Assembly (NCBI RefSeq): GCF_002113375.1
Contig: NZ_NEHO01000009.1
Location: 62,001-126,000, forward strand
From: Pseudomonas sp. R37(2017)
Lineage (GTDB): Bacteria > Pseudomonadota > Gammaproteobacteria > Pseudomonadales > Pseudomonadaceae
Length of the DNA stretch: 64,000 nucleotides
Direction of reading: 5' to 3'
A model generated the notes under the pieces. The model did not search any database, was not told where the DNA came from, and saw nothing but the letters and a program-made list of their open reading frames with translations. Both the position numbers and the translations under genes were made by a program. Numbering within the stretch: position 1 is the first letter of the stretch; every line of letters begins with the position of its first letter. Positions 37,129-45,589 of this stretch are shown piece after piece.

Positions 37129-37353
37129 CGAACACGTTTCTGCCGTGGAATAGGGTGCAAAGCGTACGAAACCCCAGTGCATTGCGGGCATGCTAAAGCG
37201 ACATTTCCGAATCGCCCTACAACCGCTGGTGAAGATGTCGATGCAAGTCGGGAATTTTTGGTCGATTGCCAACTTTAGGCCGTATAAACTTGCGCAATGC
37301 GTCGGCCAATAGATGTCTCGGCGCCACAGATGCCACAGACAAGAGAGTGAGAA

Positions 37354-38058
37354 ATGGGCGCACAGTGGAAGGTTAAACACAAAGAAGCGGCAGCCAATGC
37401 CAAGGGCAAGATCTTCGGCAAACTGGTGAAGGAAATCACCATCGCTGCGCGCAACGGCGCTGATGTTGCCACCAACGCGCATTTGCGCCTGGTGGTCGAG
37501 CAGGCCAAGAAAGCTTCGATGCCCAAGGAAACACTGGATCGCGCCATCAAGAAGGGTGCGGGTCTGCTGGGCGAGACCGTGCAATACCATCGCGTGACCT
37601 ATGAAGGCTTCGCACCGCATCAGGTGCCGTTGATCGTTGAATGCGTGACGGACAACATCAACCGCACCGTCGCCGAGATCCGCGTGGCGTTCCGCAAGGG
37701 CCAACTGGGCGCTTCCGGTTCCGTGGCCTGGGACTTCAACCATGTCGGCATGATCGAAGCGTCGCCGGACACCCCGGACGCCGATCCGGAAATGGCCGCC
37801 ATCGAAGCCGGTGCACAGGATTTCGAGCCGGGTGAAGAGGGCGCAACCCTGTTCCTGACCGATCCGACCGACCTCGACGCCGTACAGAAGGCCCTGCCCG
37901 AACAAGGCTTCACCGTGCTGTCGGCCAAGCTGGGCTACCAGCCGAAGAACCCGGTCAGCGGTCTGAGTGACGAACAGATGGCGGAAGTCGAAGCGTTCCT
38001 CGAAGGCCTCGATAACCACGATGACGTGCAGGAAATGTTTGTCGGCTTGGCGGGTTGA
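37354..38058 (+). CDS. YebC/PmpR-family protein
   Basis: A 234-residue protein of the YebC/TACO1 family. Members act as DNA-binding regulators (PmpR) or aid ribosomes at proline stretches. The N-terminal domain (MGAQWKVKHKEAAANAKGKIF, about 1-75) and the two alpha/beta domains (about 80-234, with YEGFAP, NRTVAEIR and GSVAWDF) are intact. The N-terminus departs from the canonical AGHSKW of YebC, so it is more like the YeeN-type paralogue. GAGAGTGAG precedes the ATG. It is divergent from vgrG and followed by a REPIN. Confidence 0.9.
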   Translation: MGAQWKVKHKEAAANAKGKIFGKLVKEITIAARNGADVATNAHLRLVVEQAKKASMPKETLDRAIKKGAGLLGETVQYHRVTYEGFAPHQVPLIVECVTDNINRTVAEIRVAFRKGQLGASGSVAWDFNHVGMIEASPDTPDADPEMAAIEAGAQDFEPGEEGATLFLTDPTDLDAVQKALPEQGFTVLSAKLGYQPKNPVSGLSDEQMAEVEAFLEGLDNHDDVQEMFVGLAG

Positions 38059-38080
38059 TCGTACTGGCTTTGAGCTGACT

Positions 38081-38174
38081 TGTGGCGAGGGGGGCTTGCC
38101 CCCGTTCGGTTGCGAAGCAGCCGTCGCTTTTCGGACGGCTTCGCCGTCCAACGGGGGCAAGCCCCCTCGCCACA
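38081..38174. repeat. GC-rich REPIN, TGTGGCGAGGGGGCTTGCCCCC type
   Basis: A different REP class from the others: TGTGGCGAGGGGGGCTTGCC arms flank a nested hairpin (GGACGGCTTCGCCGTCC). It lies between yebC-like and LRR-kinase stops. Confidence 0.9.
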
Positions 38175-38184
38175 GGTTCTGTAT

Positions 38185-39504
38185 TTAGCTCTTGAGGTCA
38201 GCCAACTCCTGAACGATCTCGCCAAACCCAGGCCGCTCCAGCACCTGCGGCTGACAGCAACGCTGCTCCAGATCCTCCAGCACCCCACGCAGCTCATCGC
38301 TCAACCCTGAGTCGATTCGCGCCAGCAATTCCCCCAGCAACACCCCGAATGCTCGTACCTCGATCCGCTGCAAGGCACGGCTTTCCTGGCTGTCGGACAA
38401 GGCGTGGAACGACGCCGCGCCAAAGTCCCCCAGCAAGCAATCACCCTGTTCATTCCACAGAATATTGTGTCCATAGAGGTCGCCGTGGGTGATGCCATGG
38501 CCGTGCAGATGCTCGGCCACCGAGGCGATGCCCGCGGCAATGCGTAGCGCCACCGCTGCATTGAAGCGCAAGTCGTCGGGGTAAATGTCGCGGCTGCATG
38601 ACGCCAGGCTGGGCAGCGCGGCGAGGTTGCGGTAGCTCGGTGCTATCAGTTGCATCACCAGCCCGGCCGTTTGTTGCGGGTGATCGACAATCCGCCCTTC
38701 GACGCGGATCAGGTTCGGGTGCAGCCCGGCGGTGATGCAGGCGTTCATCTCGTGCAGTGGCGAACCGTCGCTGGTCATTTCGCCCTTGTAGAGCTTCACC
38801 GCAACGGTCATGGCTGGCTTATCGACCGCTTGCCAGACGGCCTGATGTATCACCCCGGACGCACCTTCGCCGAGTTTTTTCTCCAGGCGCAGTGCTGACC
38901 AGTCAATGCGCGGTGTGGCGTCCAGGGCCGTGGCATCGGCTTCGGATTCCAGCGGGTTACCGGCGTACGCCAACCAGGTCAGGCTCGGCAGTTCAAGCAG
39001 CCATTGTGGCAGATCGGTCAATTGGTTGGCGGCGATGCGGATCAGCTCCAGCCGATGGCACTGGCGCAACGACTCCGGCAGCGTTTGCAAGCGGTTGCCG
39101 GCGAGCATGAGCTTTTGCAGGAACGGGCGCTCTCCCAGTTCGTCCGGCAAGACTTCGATGTTGTTGTCGGTCAGGATCAGCCAGCGCAGCAGCGGTGGTA
39201 GCGCCGCGGCGGGCACGTGGGCGATGCGGTTGGCCTTGAAGCCGATCATCGTCAGTGCGGCGCATTGGCCCAGGCAGGCCGGCAACTCGGTGAAGCGGTT
39301 ATCGGAACAGAACAGTACACGCAAACGAGTCAGGCGATGCAAGTCCTCGGGCAGGGCGCTCAAGGCATTGCCGCTGAGGTTGAGCACTTCCAGCGAGTCC
39401 GCCAGATCGAAAATCTCTCGGGGGAAATCGGTAAGGCCGTCGACCAGGTCCAGCCGTGTGATGCCTGACAACTCGCCGGCACGCAATTGAGCAAGGGTAT
39501 GCAT
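38185..39504 (-). CDS. leucine-rich-repeat protein kinase
   Basis: This 439-residue cytoplasmic protein joins leucine-rich repeats to a eukaryotic-like kinase domain. The N-terminal part (about 15-175) has about seven 23-residue repeats (LxxLxLxxNxLxxLP). The kinase domain (about 195-435) has a glycine loop LGEGASGVIH (201-210), the ATP lysine Lys227 in VAVK, the catalytic loop HGDLYGHN (Asp332, Asn337) and DFG with Asp350. All key residues are present. HRD has become HGD, so it is a non-RD kinase. No signal peptide or membrane helix is visible. Similar proteins occur in other Pseudomonas. Its substrates are unknown. Confidence 0.9.
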   Translation of the reverse strand: MHTLAQLRAGELSGITRLDLVDGLTDFPREIFDLADSLEVLNLSGNALSALPEDLHRLTRLRVLFCSDNRFTELPACLGQCAALTMIGFKANRIAHVPAAALPPLLRWLILTDNNIEVLPDELGERPFLQKLMLAGNRLQTLPESLRQCHRLELIRIAANQLTDLPQWLLELPSLTWLAYAGNPLESEADATALDATPRIDWSALRLEKKLGEGASGVIHQAVWQAVDKPAMTVAVKLYKGEMTSDGSPLHEMNACITAGLHPNLIRVEGRIVDHPQQTAGLVMQLIAPSYRNLAALPSLASCSRDIYPDDLRFNAAVALRIAAGIASVAEHLHGHGITHGDLYGHNILWNEQGDCLLGDFGAASFHALSDSQESRALQRIEVRAFGVLLGELLARIDSGLSDELRGVLEDLEQRCCQPQVLERPGFGEIVQELADLKS

Positions 39505-39585
39505 GAACAGATCCGCTATTGATCAAGGAACAGGCGCGTGGCCCCGCAAATGCGCGACATGATAGCGGGAAAAATGTGGCGACTG

Positions 39586-40710
39586 TCAGGCCGGTTCGCT
39601 GACTTCGACCAGTTGCCCCAATCGACTGCGGGTGCGTGCCAGATCGATGGCATTGCCGTCCAGGCTTTCGCGCAGAGCGTGCTGGCCGAGCAGCGTCAGG
39701 TGTTTGTCCTGGTCGTACAGCACGTCGATGAGGTTGATGAAGCGCTGTTGGGCGGCGATCGAGCACTCGCCAAGCCGCGGCAGGTCATCGATGATCCAGC
39801 GATCAAAGCGGCGGCACAGCTCCAGATAGTCCATCACGGCCGTGGGTTGGTCGCACAGGTCGGCGAAGGTAAAACCAATGCGGCGCTCTTCGCACAGGCG
39901 CGCCCGGAAATGCCGGGTGCCGACGGGCAATGAAACGGCTGGGGCATCGCGCCCCGGTAGGTTCAAAGACTGACGCTGCGCCACACTGGCCGGCCATACG
40001 TAATGGCCCTGGGTGAACAACTGTTGCGCGTGGCTGCGGATCTGGCTTCGATAGTCGTGCGGCCCGCCGACTTCCATGACCTGCATGCGCGAATTGATCA
40101 AATCGATCACCGGTTTGAAGCGGGCGTGGTACAGCGGGTTGGGCAGCAGGCCTTCGGGCGGGTAATTGGAGGTCACCAATACCAGGATGCCGCGCTGGAA
40201 CAACGCCTTGAACAGCCGGGTGATGAGCATCGCATCGCCGATGTCGTGCACATGGAACTCATCGAAACACAGCACCCGGCAATCGCTGAGCAATTCATCG
40301 AGGGTGACCGCCAGGGCATCGGCCTCTTCGCGGTGATTGAACATGCCCTGATGCAGTTGGGCGAAAAACTCATGGAAGTGCAGGCGGTGTTTTTCCGCGA
40401 GGGGAATGGCCCGGAAAAACCCGTCGAGCAGCCAGCTTTTGCCGCGCCCTACGGCACCATGCAAATAAAGGCCGGGCAGCGGATTCGGCGGATTACCCAT
40501 GAGCTTGCAGGCTTGCCGTGCCATGCAGTCGATCACGCGCTGTTGGCTGTGACTCAGGGTATAACCCCGGGATTGGGCCTGGTGGCGAAAGTAATCGTGG
40601 ATGACTTGGCCTGCCATGCAGCTCACAGCAGCCGGTGCCTTGCCGAGAAGACGACGCAACGTTTGCCAGCGCGATTGGATTCGCGAACGGTTGGGCGGTC
40701 GAACGGCCAC
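39586..40710 (-). CDS. AFG1/ZapE-like ATPase
   Basis: This 374-residue P-loop ATPase resembles ZapE (YhcM/AFG1), which associates with the divisome or with protein quality control. Walker A GAVGRGKS is at about 85-92 and Walker B CFDEFHVHD follows at about 150-160. A conserved TSNYPPEGL segment marks the family. The start is GTG 40710, preceded by AGAGGTG at good spacing; ATG 40617 is a weaker choice. Pseudomonas also have another zapE elsewhere, so this may be a paralogue; no symbol is given for that reason. Confidence 0.88.
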   Translation of the reverse strand: MAVRPPNRSRIQSRWQTLRRLLGKAPAAVSCMAGQVIHDYFRHQAQSRGYTLSHSQQRVIDCMARQACKLMGNPPNPLPGLYLHGAVGRGKSWLLDGFFRAIPLAEKHRLHFHEFFAQLHQGMFNHREEADALAVTLDELLSDCRVLCFDEFHVHDIGDAMLITRLFKALFQRGILVLVTSNYPPEGLLPNPLYHARFKPVIDLINSRMQVMEVGGPHDYRSQIRSHAQQLFTQGHYVWPASVAQRQSLNLPGRDAPAVSLPVGTRHFRARLCEERRIGFTFADLCDQPTAVMDYLELCRRFDRWIIDDLPRLGECSIAAQQRFINLIDVLYDQDKHLTLLGQHALRESLDGNAIDLARTRSRLGQLVEVSEPA

Positions 40711-40845
40711 TGAAATATCACCTCTGGTACGGGCAGGCTCCCCAACCCGCGGCGCGATAGTGTAACCAGAGCAGGTATTTTGCTTCCAGCGGTGTCGGCA
40801 TATTCCGGGTCACCGTCACCGGGTTCCAAAGGAACATCGCAAATC

Positions 40846-40937
40846 CTGTGGGAGCGAGCTTGTTCCGGGCGGCGATCCGACGATGACGGCCTGACAGTCA
40901 CTGAGATGTTGCCTGACAGGCCGCAATCGCGAGCAAG
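40846..40937. repeat. degenerate REPIN
   Basis: A left arm CTGTGGGAGCGAGCTTG and a damaged right arm AATCGCGAGCAAGGGGG. It fills most of the 232-bp gap 40711-40942. Confidence 0.6.
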
Positions 40938-40942
40938 GGGGA

Positions 40943-41695
40943 TCAAAACTTTACGGTTTTGCCGAGCATCCGCGCCGCCGGCGTATCCGTCGGGCTGACC
41001 ATCGCGTAGTTGTAACCGCCACCCGACCAGTATTCGGCCTGCAACCCGCCATCGCTACGGCTGCCACGGGGTAGCAGGAAGTTTTTCGGCCCTGGCGGGC
41101 GCACGTAGAAACTGACTTTCTGCCCACCCTGATTCTGGTAAACCACCATCGCCGCAGGACCTTGCTCGGTGCTCAGCAGACGCCCGCTGACCGGTTTGAA
41201 GCCGGCATCCGAAAGGTCGGGCAGGCGATTGGCCTGAGTGAAATAACGGTCGAGCCAGCCTTGCATATCACCGTCCTCACCGACTTTGAAATCGGCCGGC
41301 AGGATGCCTTGCTGGGCAATCAGGCGATAGGCCTGCAGTGCGTCGGTCATCGGAAGCTGGGGAGGTGCGAGTGTCATCTCCCGCGCTTGCCAACCGCTGA
41401 AGCCGCCGACGCTGACGGCAATCAGCAACACCGCGGCACTGGCCAGGTGTCGACGGGACTGGTGTTTGAGGCGCTGGCGTATCACGGCCGGATCAAGGTC
41501 CGGGTTGGCTGGCTGCTGCAAGGCGCCACCGAGGGCGGCGCGCAGTTGCTGGGCGTCCAATTGCCAGGCACGCACTTGTGCGGAAATTTCGGGATTGTTG
41601 GCCAGAAAAGTCTCGACCAGCCGTCGGTCGGCGTCGCTCAATTGGTGGTCGACGTAGGCGTGCAGGTCACGCTCGCTGGGGGGCATGCTGATCAT
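40943..41695 (-). CDS. anti-sigma factor
   Basis: This 250-residue membrane protein is the partner of the ECF sigma factor encoded just upstream. A short N-terminal cytoplasmic domain (about 1-80) with HAYVDHQLSDADR suits sigma binding; a membrane helix (about 83-103) follows, then a periplasmic domain (about 105-250) with GLQAEYWSGGGYNYAMVSPT near the end. Its start codon overlaps the sigma stop (ATGA), which ties their synthesis together. The signal that inactivates it is not known; the catalase operon across the gap hints at oxidative stress. Confidence 0.88.
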   Translation of the reverse strand: MISMPPSERDLHAYVDHQLSDADRRLVETFLANNPEISAQVRAWQLDAQQLRAALGGALQQPANPDLDPAVIRQRLKHQSRRHLASAAVLLIAVSVGGFSGWQAREMTLAPPQLPMTDALQAYRLIAQQGILPADFKVGEDGDMQGWLDRYFTQANRLPDLSDAGFKPVSGRLLSTEQGPAAMVVYQNQGGQKVSFYVRPPGPKNFLLPRGSRSDGGLQAEYWSGGGYNYAMVSPTDTPAARMLGKTVKF

Positions 41696-42198
41696 TTGAG
41701 TCTCCGCAGGGAAGGGCGGTTGATTTCGCCATCGCTGAGTTGGCGCAGGGCCTGGCGAGCCCGGGACAGGCGGGACATTACGGTGCCGGTGGGAACCTCG
41801 AGAATCTCGGCGACCTCTTTGTAGCTCAAGCCTTCGACAGACACCCAGAGCAGCAGCGCGCGTTGTTCGGTGGGCAAACGGTCGAAGGCGTTGAGGGTCG
41901 ATTGGGCGATGACCGTGCGCTCCACCGAGGGCTGGGCATCGTCACGGCCGGTGAAAAAGTCGAGCATGCGCGCATAGCGCCGGGAACTGCGGTGCGCATC
42001 GAGAAACTGTCGATACAGAATCGAGAACAGCCAGGCGCGCAAGTCGCCCTCGGCGCGTTTGCTGCCCCAATTCGACAGCGCGCGCTCCAGGCAGGCTTGT
42101 ACCAGGTCGTCAGCGCTGCTGGTGTTGCGCGTCAACGACACGGCAAAGCGCCGCAATCGAGGAATGATTTCTCTCAGTTGTTCGTCGATATCGTTCAT
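41692..42198 (-). CDS. ECF-family RNA polymerase sigma factor
   Basis: This 168-residue sigma factor has the two ECF regions: sigma-2 (about 10-80, ADDLVQACLERAL and LRAWLFSILYRQFLDAHR) and sigma-4 (about 105-160, ALLLWVSVEGLSYKEVAEIL and VPTGTVMSRLSRARQAL). ATG 42198 is taken as the start; the frame is open 16 codons upstream. It overlaps the anti-sigma gene by 4 bp. A GGAATAA-N14-CGTCT element lies 35 bp upstream and the same element faces the catalase gene, so it probably drives both operons. Confidence 0.93.
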   Translation of the reverse strand: MNDIDEQLREIIPRLRRFAVSLTRNTSSADDLVQACLERALSNWGSKRAEGDLRAWLFSILYRQFLDAHRSSRRYARMLDFFTGRDDAQPSVERTVIAQSTLNAFDRLPTEQRALLLWVSVEGLSYKEVAEILEVPTGTVMSRLSRARQALRQLSDGEINRPSLRRLK

Positions 42199-42232
42199 CA
42201 GATTCTGACTGTTCACTACGCTTTGGACTAGG

Positions 42233-42259
42233 AAGACGCCCGGCACTCGAGGTTATTCC
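42233..42259 (-). promoter_or_regulatory. ECF promoter of the sigma/anti-sigma operon
   Basis: On the minus strand GGAATAA (42259-42253), 14 bp, CGTCT (42238-42234). The -10 ends about 35 bp before the sigma start. It is identical in both elements and spacing to the facing promoter. Confidence 0.75.
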
Positions 42260-42287
42260 ACGTCAGAAAAAATAAAAACTGCGTGTG

Positions 42288-42313
42288 GGAATAAACCTGC
42301 GTGCGGTTCGTCT
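42288..42313 (+). promoter_or_regulatory. ECF promoter of the catalase/cytochrome b561 operon
   Basis: GGAATAA (42288-42294), 14 bp, CGTCT (42309-42313), 43 bp before the catalase ATG. The twin of the minus-strand element. Confidence 0.75.
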
Positions 42314-42356
42314 GCTTGATTCTTCTCACTTGTGGCCGATGGCCCTGGAGTCTTTC

Positions 42357-43442
42357 ATGGTAGATCGATCATCACCGCCAACCCGGCCGCCCCTGAGCGC
42401 AGCCAGCCTGACGTTGCGTCTGGCTGGCATTGCCGTGGTCGTTGGCGCAGTGGCCGGGGCGTTTGCCTACGTCAACGGCACTCTCGACCCACAGCGCCTG
42501 ACCCCGAAGAAACTGATCAATGTGCTGGAAACCAACAATGGCGTGCACCCGGGGTTCCGTCGCAATCACTCCAAAGGTGTGTGCGTGATCGGGCATTTCG
42601 AGAGCAGCGGCGAGGCGCGCAGCTATTCCATCGCTCAGGTGTTCAACGACGCGCGGACGCCGGTGGTTGGCCGTTTTGCCCTGGCGGCCGGCAATCCTTA
42701 CGCGCTGGACGGTGCCGTGCCGATTCGTAGCATGGCGTTGCGCTTCACCCAGGCTAACGGACAGCAATGGCGCACCGGGATGAACAGCATGCCGGTGTTC
42801 CCGGTGGGCACGCCCGAGGCGTTCTATCAATTGCAAAAAGCCCAGTCGCCAGACCCGGCCACCGGCAAACCGGACCCCAAGGCCGTGCCGGCGTTCTTTG
42901 GTTCACATCCCGAATCCGCACCCTTCCTGGCCTGGATCAAAACCGCCAAGCCGTCGGCCAGTTACGTGACTGAAAACTACAACAGCGTCAATGCGTTCTA
43001 CCTGGTCAACGCGACAGGCCAACGCCAGGCCGTGCGCTGGAACATGGTGCCATTGGCCCAGGACGCACCGGGGGCCACGACACCGCAAGGCAGTGATTTT
43101 CTGGAGAAAGATCTGGTTCAGCGAATCGCTGCAGGCCCCTTGCGTTGGCAGTTGAACATCACCCTGGCCGACCCCGGTGATCCGGTCAACGACGCCAGCA
43201 AGGCCTGGCCCGAAGGGCGCAAGGTGTTGAACGCTGGCACGCTGGTGCTTGAAAAGACTCAGCCGCAGCTCAACGGCGAATGCCGTGACATCAATTACGA
43301 TCCGCTGGTGTTGCCTGCTGGAATCGAAGGTTCCGACGACCCGTTGCTCGCCGCTCGTTCAGCCGGTTACGCCAATTCCTACCTGCGTCGCACCAGCGAA
43401 GTCAGTCAGTTGCCCGCCGCCAAACAGGAGGCACAGCAATGA
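42357..43442 (+). CDS. membrane-anchored catalase-family peroxidase
   Basis: A 361-residue protein of the small SrpA-like catalase family, expected to be a haem peroxidase/catalase on the periplasmic side. A single N-terminal helix (about 20-42) anchors it. The distal histidine region GFRRNHSKG (about 70-78) and the proximal RxxxY motif near the C-terminus (RSAGY, about 330-345) are present. The start ATG 42357 follows GGAG at 6 nt; the frame is open 24 codons upstream without a better site. It overlaps the cytochrome b561 start by 4 bp, so the two are co-translated. It is led by an ECF promoter. Confidence 0.9.
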   Translation: MVDRSSPPTRPPLSAASLTLRLAGIAVVVGAVAGAFAYVNGTLDPQRLTPKKLINVLETNNGVHPGFRRNHSKGVCVIGHFESSGEARSYSIAQVFNDARTPVVGRFALAAGNPYALDGAVPIRSMALRFTQANGQQWRTGMNSMPVFPVGTPEAFYQLQKAQSPDPATGKPDPKAVPAFFGSHPESAPFLAWIKTAKPSASYVTENYNSVNAFYLVNATGQRQAVRWNMVPLAQDAPGATTPQGSDFLEKDLVQRIAAGPLRWQLNITLADPGDPVNDASKAWPEGRKVLNAGTLVLEKTQPQLNGECRDINYDPLVLPAGIEGSDDPLLAARSAGYANSYLRRTSEVSQLPAAKQEAQQ

Positions 43443-43984
43443 GCACCCAACCGAACCACTTCGCCCCACTGGCGCGCCTGCTGCACTGGCTGATGGCGTT
43501 GATGATCATTGCCATGCTGTTTATCGGGGCTGGCATGGTTGCCTCTGTGTCCGAGCGTCATGAATGGCTGATTCACCTGCATAAACCCCTGGGTATCGCG
43601 ATTTTGTTGCTGGTGATCGTGCGTCTGGTGGTGCGCTTTTCCACCACGCAGCCACCGCTGCCAGCGGACGTGCCCGGTTGGCAGGCTCTGGCAGCCAAGG
43701 CCTCGCATGTGTTGCTGTACGCCTTGATGCTGGTCTTGCCGCTCTTGGGCTGGGCAATGATTTCGGCGTCGGGCGAACCGGTAATGCTCGGCACTTCGCT
43801 GCAGCTGCCGTCGATTGTGCCGGCGAACGCGCAGGTCTTTGCGTTTTTGCGCAAGGCTCATGGGTATCTGGCGTATCTGTTGTTTCTGACCGTATTGCTG
43901 CACTTTGCGGCAGCGTTGTTTCACGGTTGGGTGCGGCGTGATGGGGTGCTCGATAGCATGTTGCGGGGTAAGGATCGAGGGTGA
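43439..43984 (+). CDS. cytochrome b561 partner of the catalase
   Basis: A 181-residue dihaem b561 with four membrane helices. Haem-ligand histidines are visible in RLLHWLMA (helix 1), HLHKPLG (helix 2), ASHVLLY (helix 3) and LLHFAAALFH (helix 4). The ATG overlaps the catalase stop (ATGA). The pairing suggests that the cytochrome passes quinol electrons to the periplasmic peroxidase, or disposes of them; this is inference from gene order. A hairpin follows the gene. Confidence 0.92.
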   Translation: MSTQPNHFAPLARLLHWLMALMIIAMLFIGAGMVASVSERHEWLIHLHKPLGIAILLLVIVRLVVRFSTTQPPLPADVPGWQALAAKASHVLLYALMLVLPLLGWAMISASGEPVMLGTSLQLPSIVPANAQVFAFLRKAHGYLAYLLFLTVLLHFAAALFHGWVRRDGVLDSMLRGKDRG

Positions 43985-43994
43985 AGACTGTCAT

Positions 43995-44020
43995 TGGTGA
44001 GAGAGCAAGCTCCCTCACCA
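43995..44020. terminator. hairpin between convergent genes
   Basis: TGGTGAG (43995-44001) pairs with CTCACCA (44014-44020), with an inner AGC/GCT pairing. It has no clear T-run and may act weakly in both directions. Confidence 0.45.
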
Positions 44021-44043
44021 CTGACAGGCAGTTGGTGAGCGAA

Positions 44044-45195
44044 TCAACGCAAGGTATCGACCATATCGGCAAGCGTGGTCAACACATCCTTGCCCAACTG
44101 TTTGGAGCGCTTGCCCGACCATCCGGTTTCCGCGTTCGGGTGGTCGTCGTGATCCTTGAATGGCATTTCCAGGGTCAGTGACAGGCAGTCGTACTTCTGC
44201 CCGACGCTGTTGCAGGCCAGTGTCATGTTGGCCTTGCCCGGTTCGTCGCGGGTGTAGCCGTGCTTGGTCTGAAAGTCCTTGGTGGTGTGCTTCAGATGAG
44301 TACGGAAGTGCTCCTCGAGCTTGGCAATTCGCGGTGTGTAACCAGGGTTGCCCTCGCACCCGGCGGTGAATACGTGGGGGATTTCCTCGTCACCATGGGC
44401 GTCGAGGAACATATCGACGCCGTACTTTTCCATCTGCTGCTGAACGAACAGGACTTCCGGGCTGATTTCCTGGCTGGCGCTCTGCCAGGCGCGATTGAGG
44501 TCTTGGCCCATGGCGTTGGTGCGCAGGTGGCCGTGGAAGGCACCGTCCGGGTTCATGTTCGGCACCAGGTACAGGTCGGCGCTGGCCAGCAATTTGTTCA
44601 ACACCGGGTCGTCGTGTTTTTCCAGACGCTCGATCACGCCTTCCATGAACCACTCGGCCATGTGCTCGCCCGGATGTTGCTGGGCAATCATCCACACCTT
44701 GCGCCGGCCTTCGGCCCCGGTGCCTTTGCGCAACAACTGGATGTCGCGGCCTTCGACGCTCTTGCCGGTGGCCAGCAGTTCGGTGCCGGCCTTGTTCAGT
44801 GCCTGCTCGATCAGCCAGTCGTGGCGGCCGCGGCTGTAGGGTTCGAAGTAGGCGAACCAGGCGTGGGTCTGCTCGGCCTCGAGACTGAAGCGCAGGCAGT
44901 CGCCTTCGAAAATGGTCGGAACGCGGAACCAGTTGACGTGATCGTAGGACGCCACCGCCTGATAACCGGTCCATGCTTTGTTATAGGAAGATTGGCTGGC
45001 ATTGTTCAGGCGAAACCAGTGTTCCTGGCCGACATGCAGGCCGCTGGCCTTGAAGTGGAACCACTGGAAATGGTTGCTTTTGGTATCCGGGCGGATGGCC
45101 AGAAGCGGTTTGAGCGGATCGCTGATGTCGATGACTTGGATGTTGCCGCTGTCGAAATTGGCACTGATATCGAAAGAGGATTTGGTCACGGTCAT
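44044..45195 (-). CDS. M14-family zinc carboxypeptidase, cytosolic type
   Basis: This 383-residue protein resembles the cytosolic carboxypeptidase (CCP/AGBL) branch of M14 peptidases. The N-terminal beta domain (about 1-130) is followed by the catalytic domain with HPGE (about 175, zinc His and Glu), NPDG and DLNR (substrate-binding arginine), LDAHGDE (zinc His) and SLTLEMPFKD (general-base Glu near 345). All motifs are intact. It has no signal peptide, which suits a cytoplasmic enzyme. The eukaryotic relatives trim glutamates from tubulin; the bacterial substrate is unknown. The start ATG 45195 is plausible but has no strong site. Confidence 0.88.
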   Translation of the reverse strand: MTVTKSSFDISANFDSGNIQVIDISDPLKPLLAIRPDTKSNHFQWFHFKASGLHVGQEHWFRLNNASQSSYNKAWTGYQAVASYDHVNWFRVPTIFEGDCLRFSLEAEQTHAWFAYFEPYSRGRHDWLIEQALNKAGTELLATGKSVEGRDIQLLRKGTGAEGRRKVWMIAQQHPGEHMAEWFMEGVIERLEKHDDPVLNKLLASADLYLVPNMNPDGAFHGHLRTNAMGQDLNRAWQSASQEISPEVLFVQQQMEKYGVDMFLDAHGDEEIPHVFTAGCEGNPGYTPRIAKLEEHFRTHLKHTTKDFQTKHGYTRDEPGKANMTLACNSVGQKYDCLSLTLEMPFKDHDDHPNAETGWSGKRSKQLGKDVLTTLADMVDTLR

Positions 45196-45473
45196 AATCG
45201 GTTCCTGAACATGATTTTTATGGCCGCTACTTTACACGCAGGGAAGGGTGAAACCGAGGGAAATTGCGGGGTGCAGAGGTGGGGGCGTCTTCCTTGACGC
45301 CGTCGCAGCTTAGAGGCTGTGCGATTGATTCTCAAGTGCTATTTGTCGCTGGTTTGAACCAATGGTGCCGGGCTTTTCTTGCCATTCGATATTCTTTTGA
45401 TATCATCCGCGCCATCGAATTTGCGACACCTGAAGACTTCATTAGCCTGAAGCCAAAAGCCAGAAAAACTGGC

Positions 45474-45588
45474 AAAAAAAAGACCCGGCAAAAAGCCGGG
45501 TCAAAAACCGTGATTAGCCTGATGAGGAGATAGTCCAGGAGACCGACCTAAGGTCGCCTGGTCCATCGACTGATCTCGCGATCAGTTG
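45474..45588 (-). ncRNA. prrF: PrrF-type iron-responsive sRNA
   Basis: On the minus strand this 115-nt RNA begins AACTGATCGCGAGATCAG, has the conserved core TATCTCCTCATCAGGC and ends in a strong rho-independent terminator (GACCCGGC, 5-nt loop, GCCGGGTC, eight T). The start, the core and the terminator match what I know of Pseudomonas PrrF RNAs, the functional analogue of RyhB: made when iron is scarce and pairing with mRNAs of iron-rich proteins. A promoter (TTGACT, 16 bp, TATTAT) and a Fur box lie just upstream. Which of the two paralogues (prrF1 or prrF2) this is cannot be told. Confidence 0.9.
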
Positions 45589-45589
45589 G

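Noticed and set aside
37129..38160. Upstream extension of the VgrG reading frame
   Set aside because: It runs antisense through the YebC-type gene; VgrG homology begins at MHNDKESPATL (37128).
35633..38184. Search for T6SS effector, immunity or PAAR genes around vgrG
   Set aside because: None found on either strand; neighbours are a transporter, a YebC-type gene and an LRR-kinase.
45264..45533. Possible 89-residue protein overlapping prrF
   Set aside because: It runs through the prrF terminator and core on the opposite strand; no ribosome site or signature. The 45196-45473 gap shows nothing else I can support.
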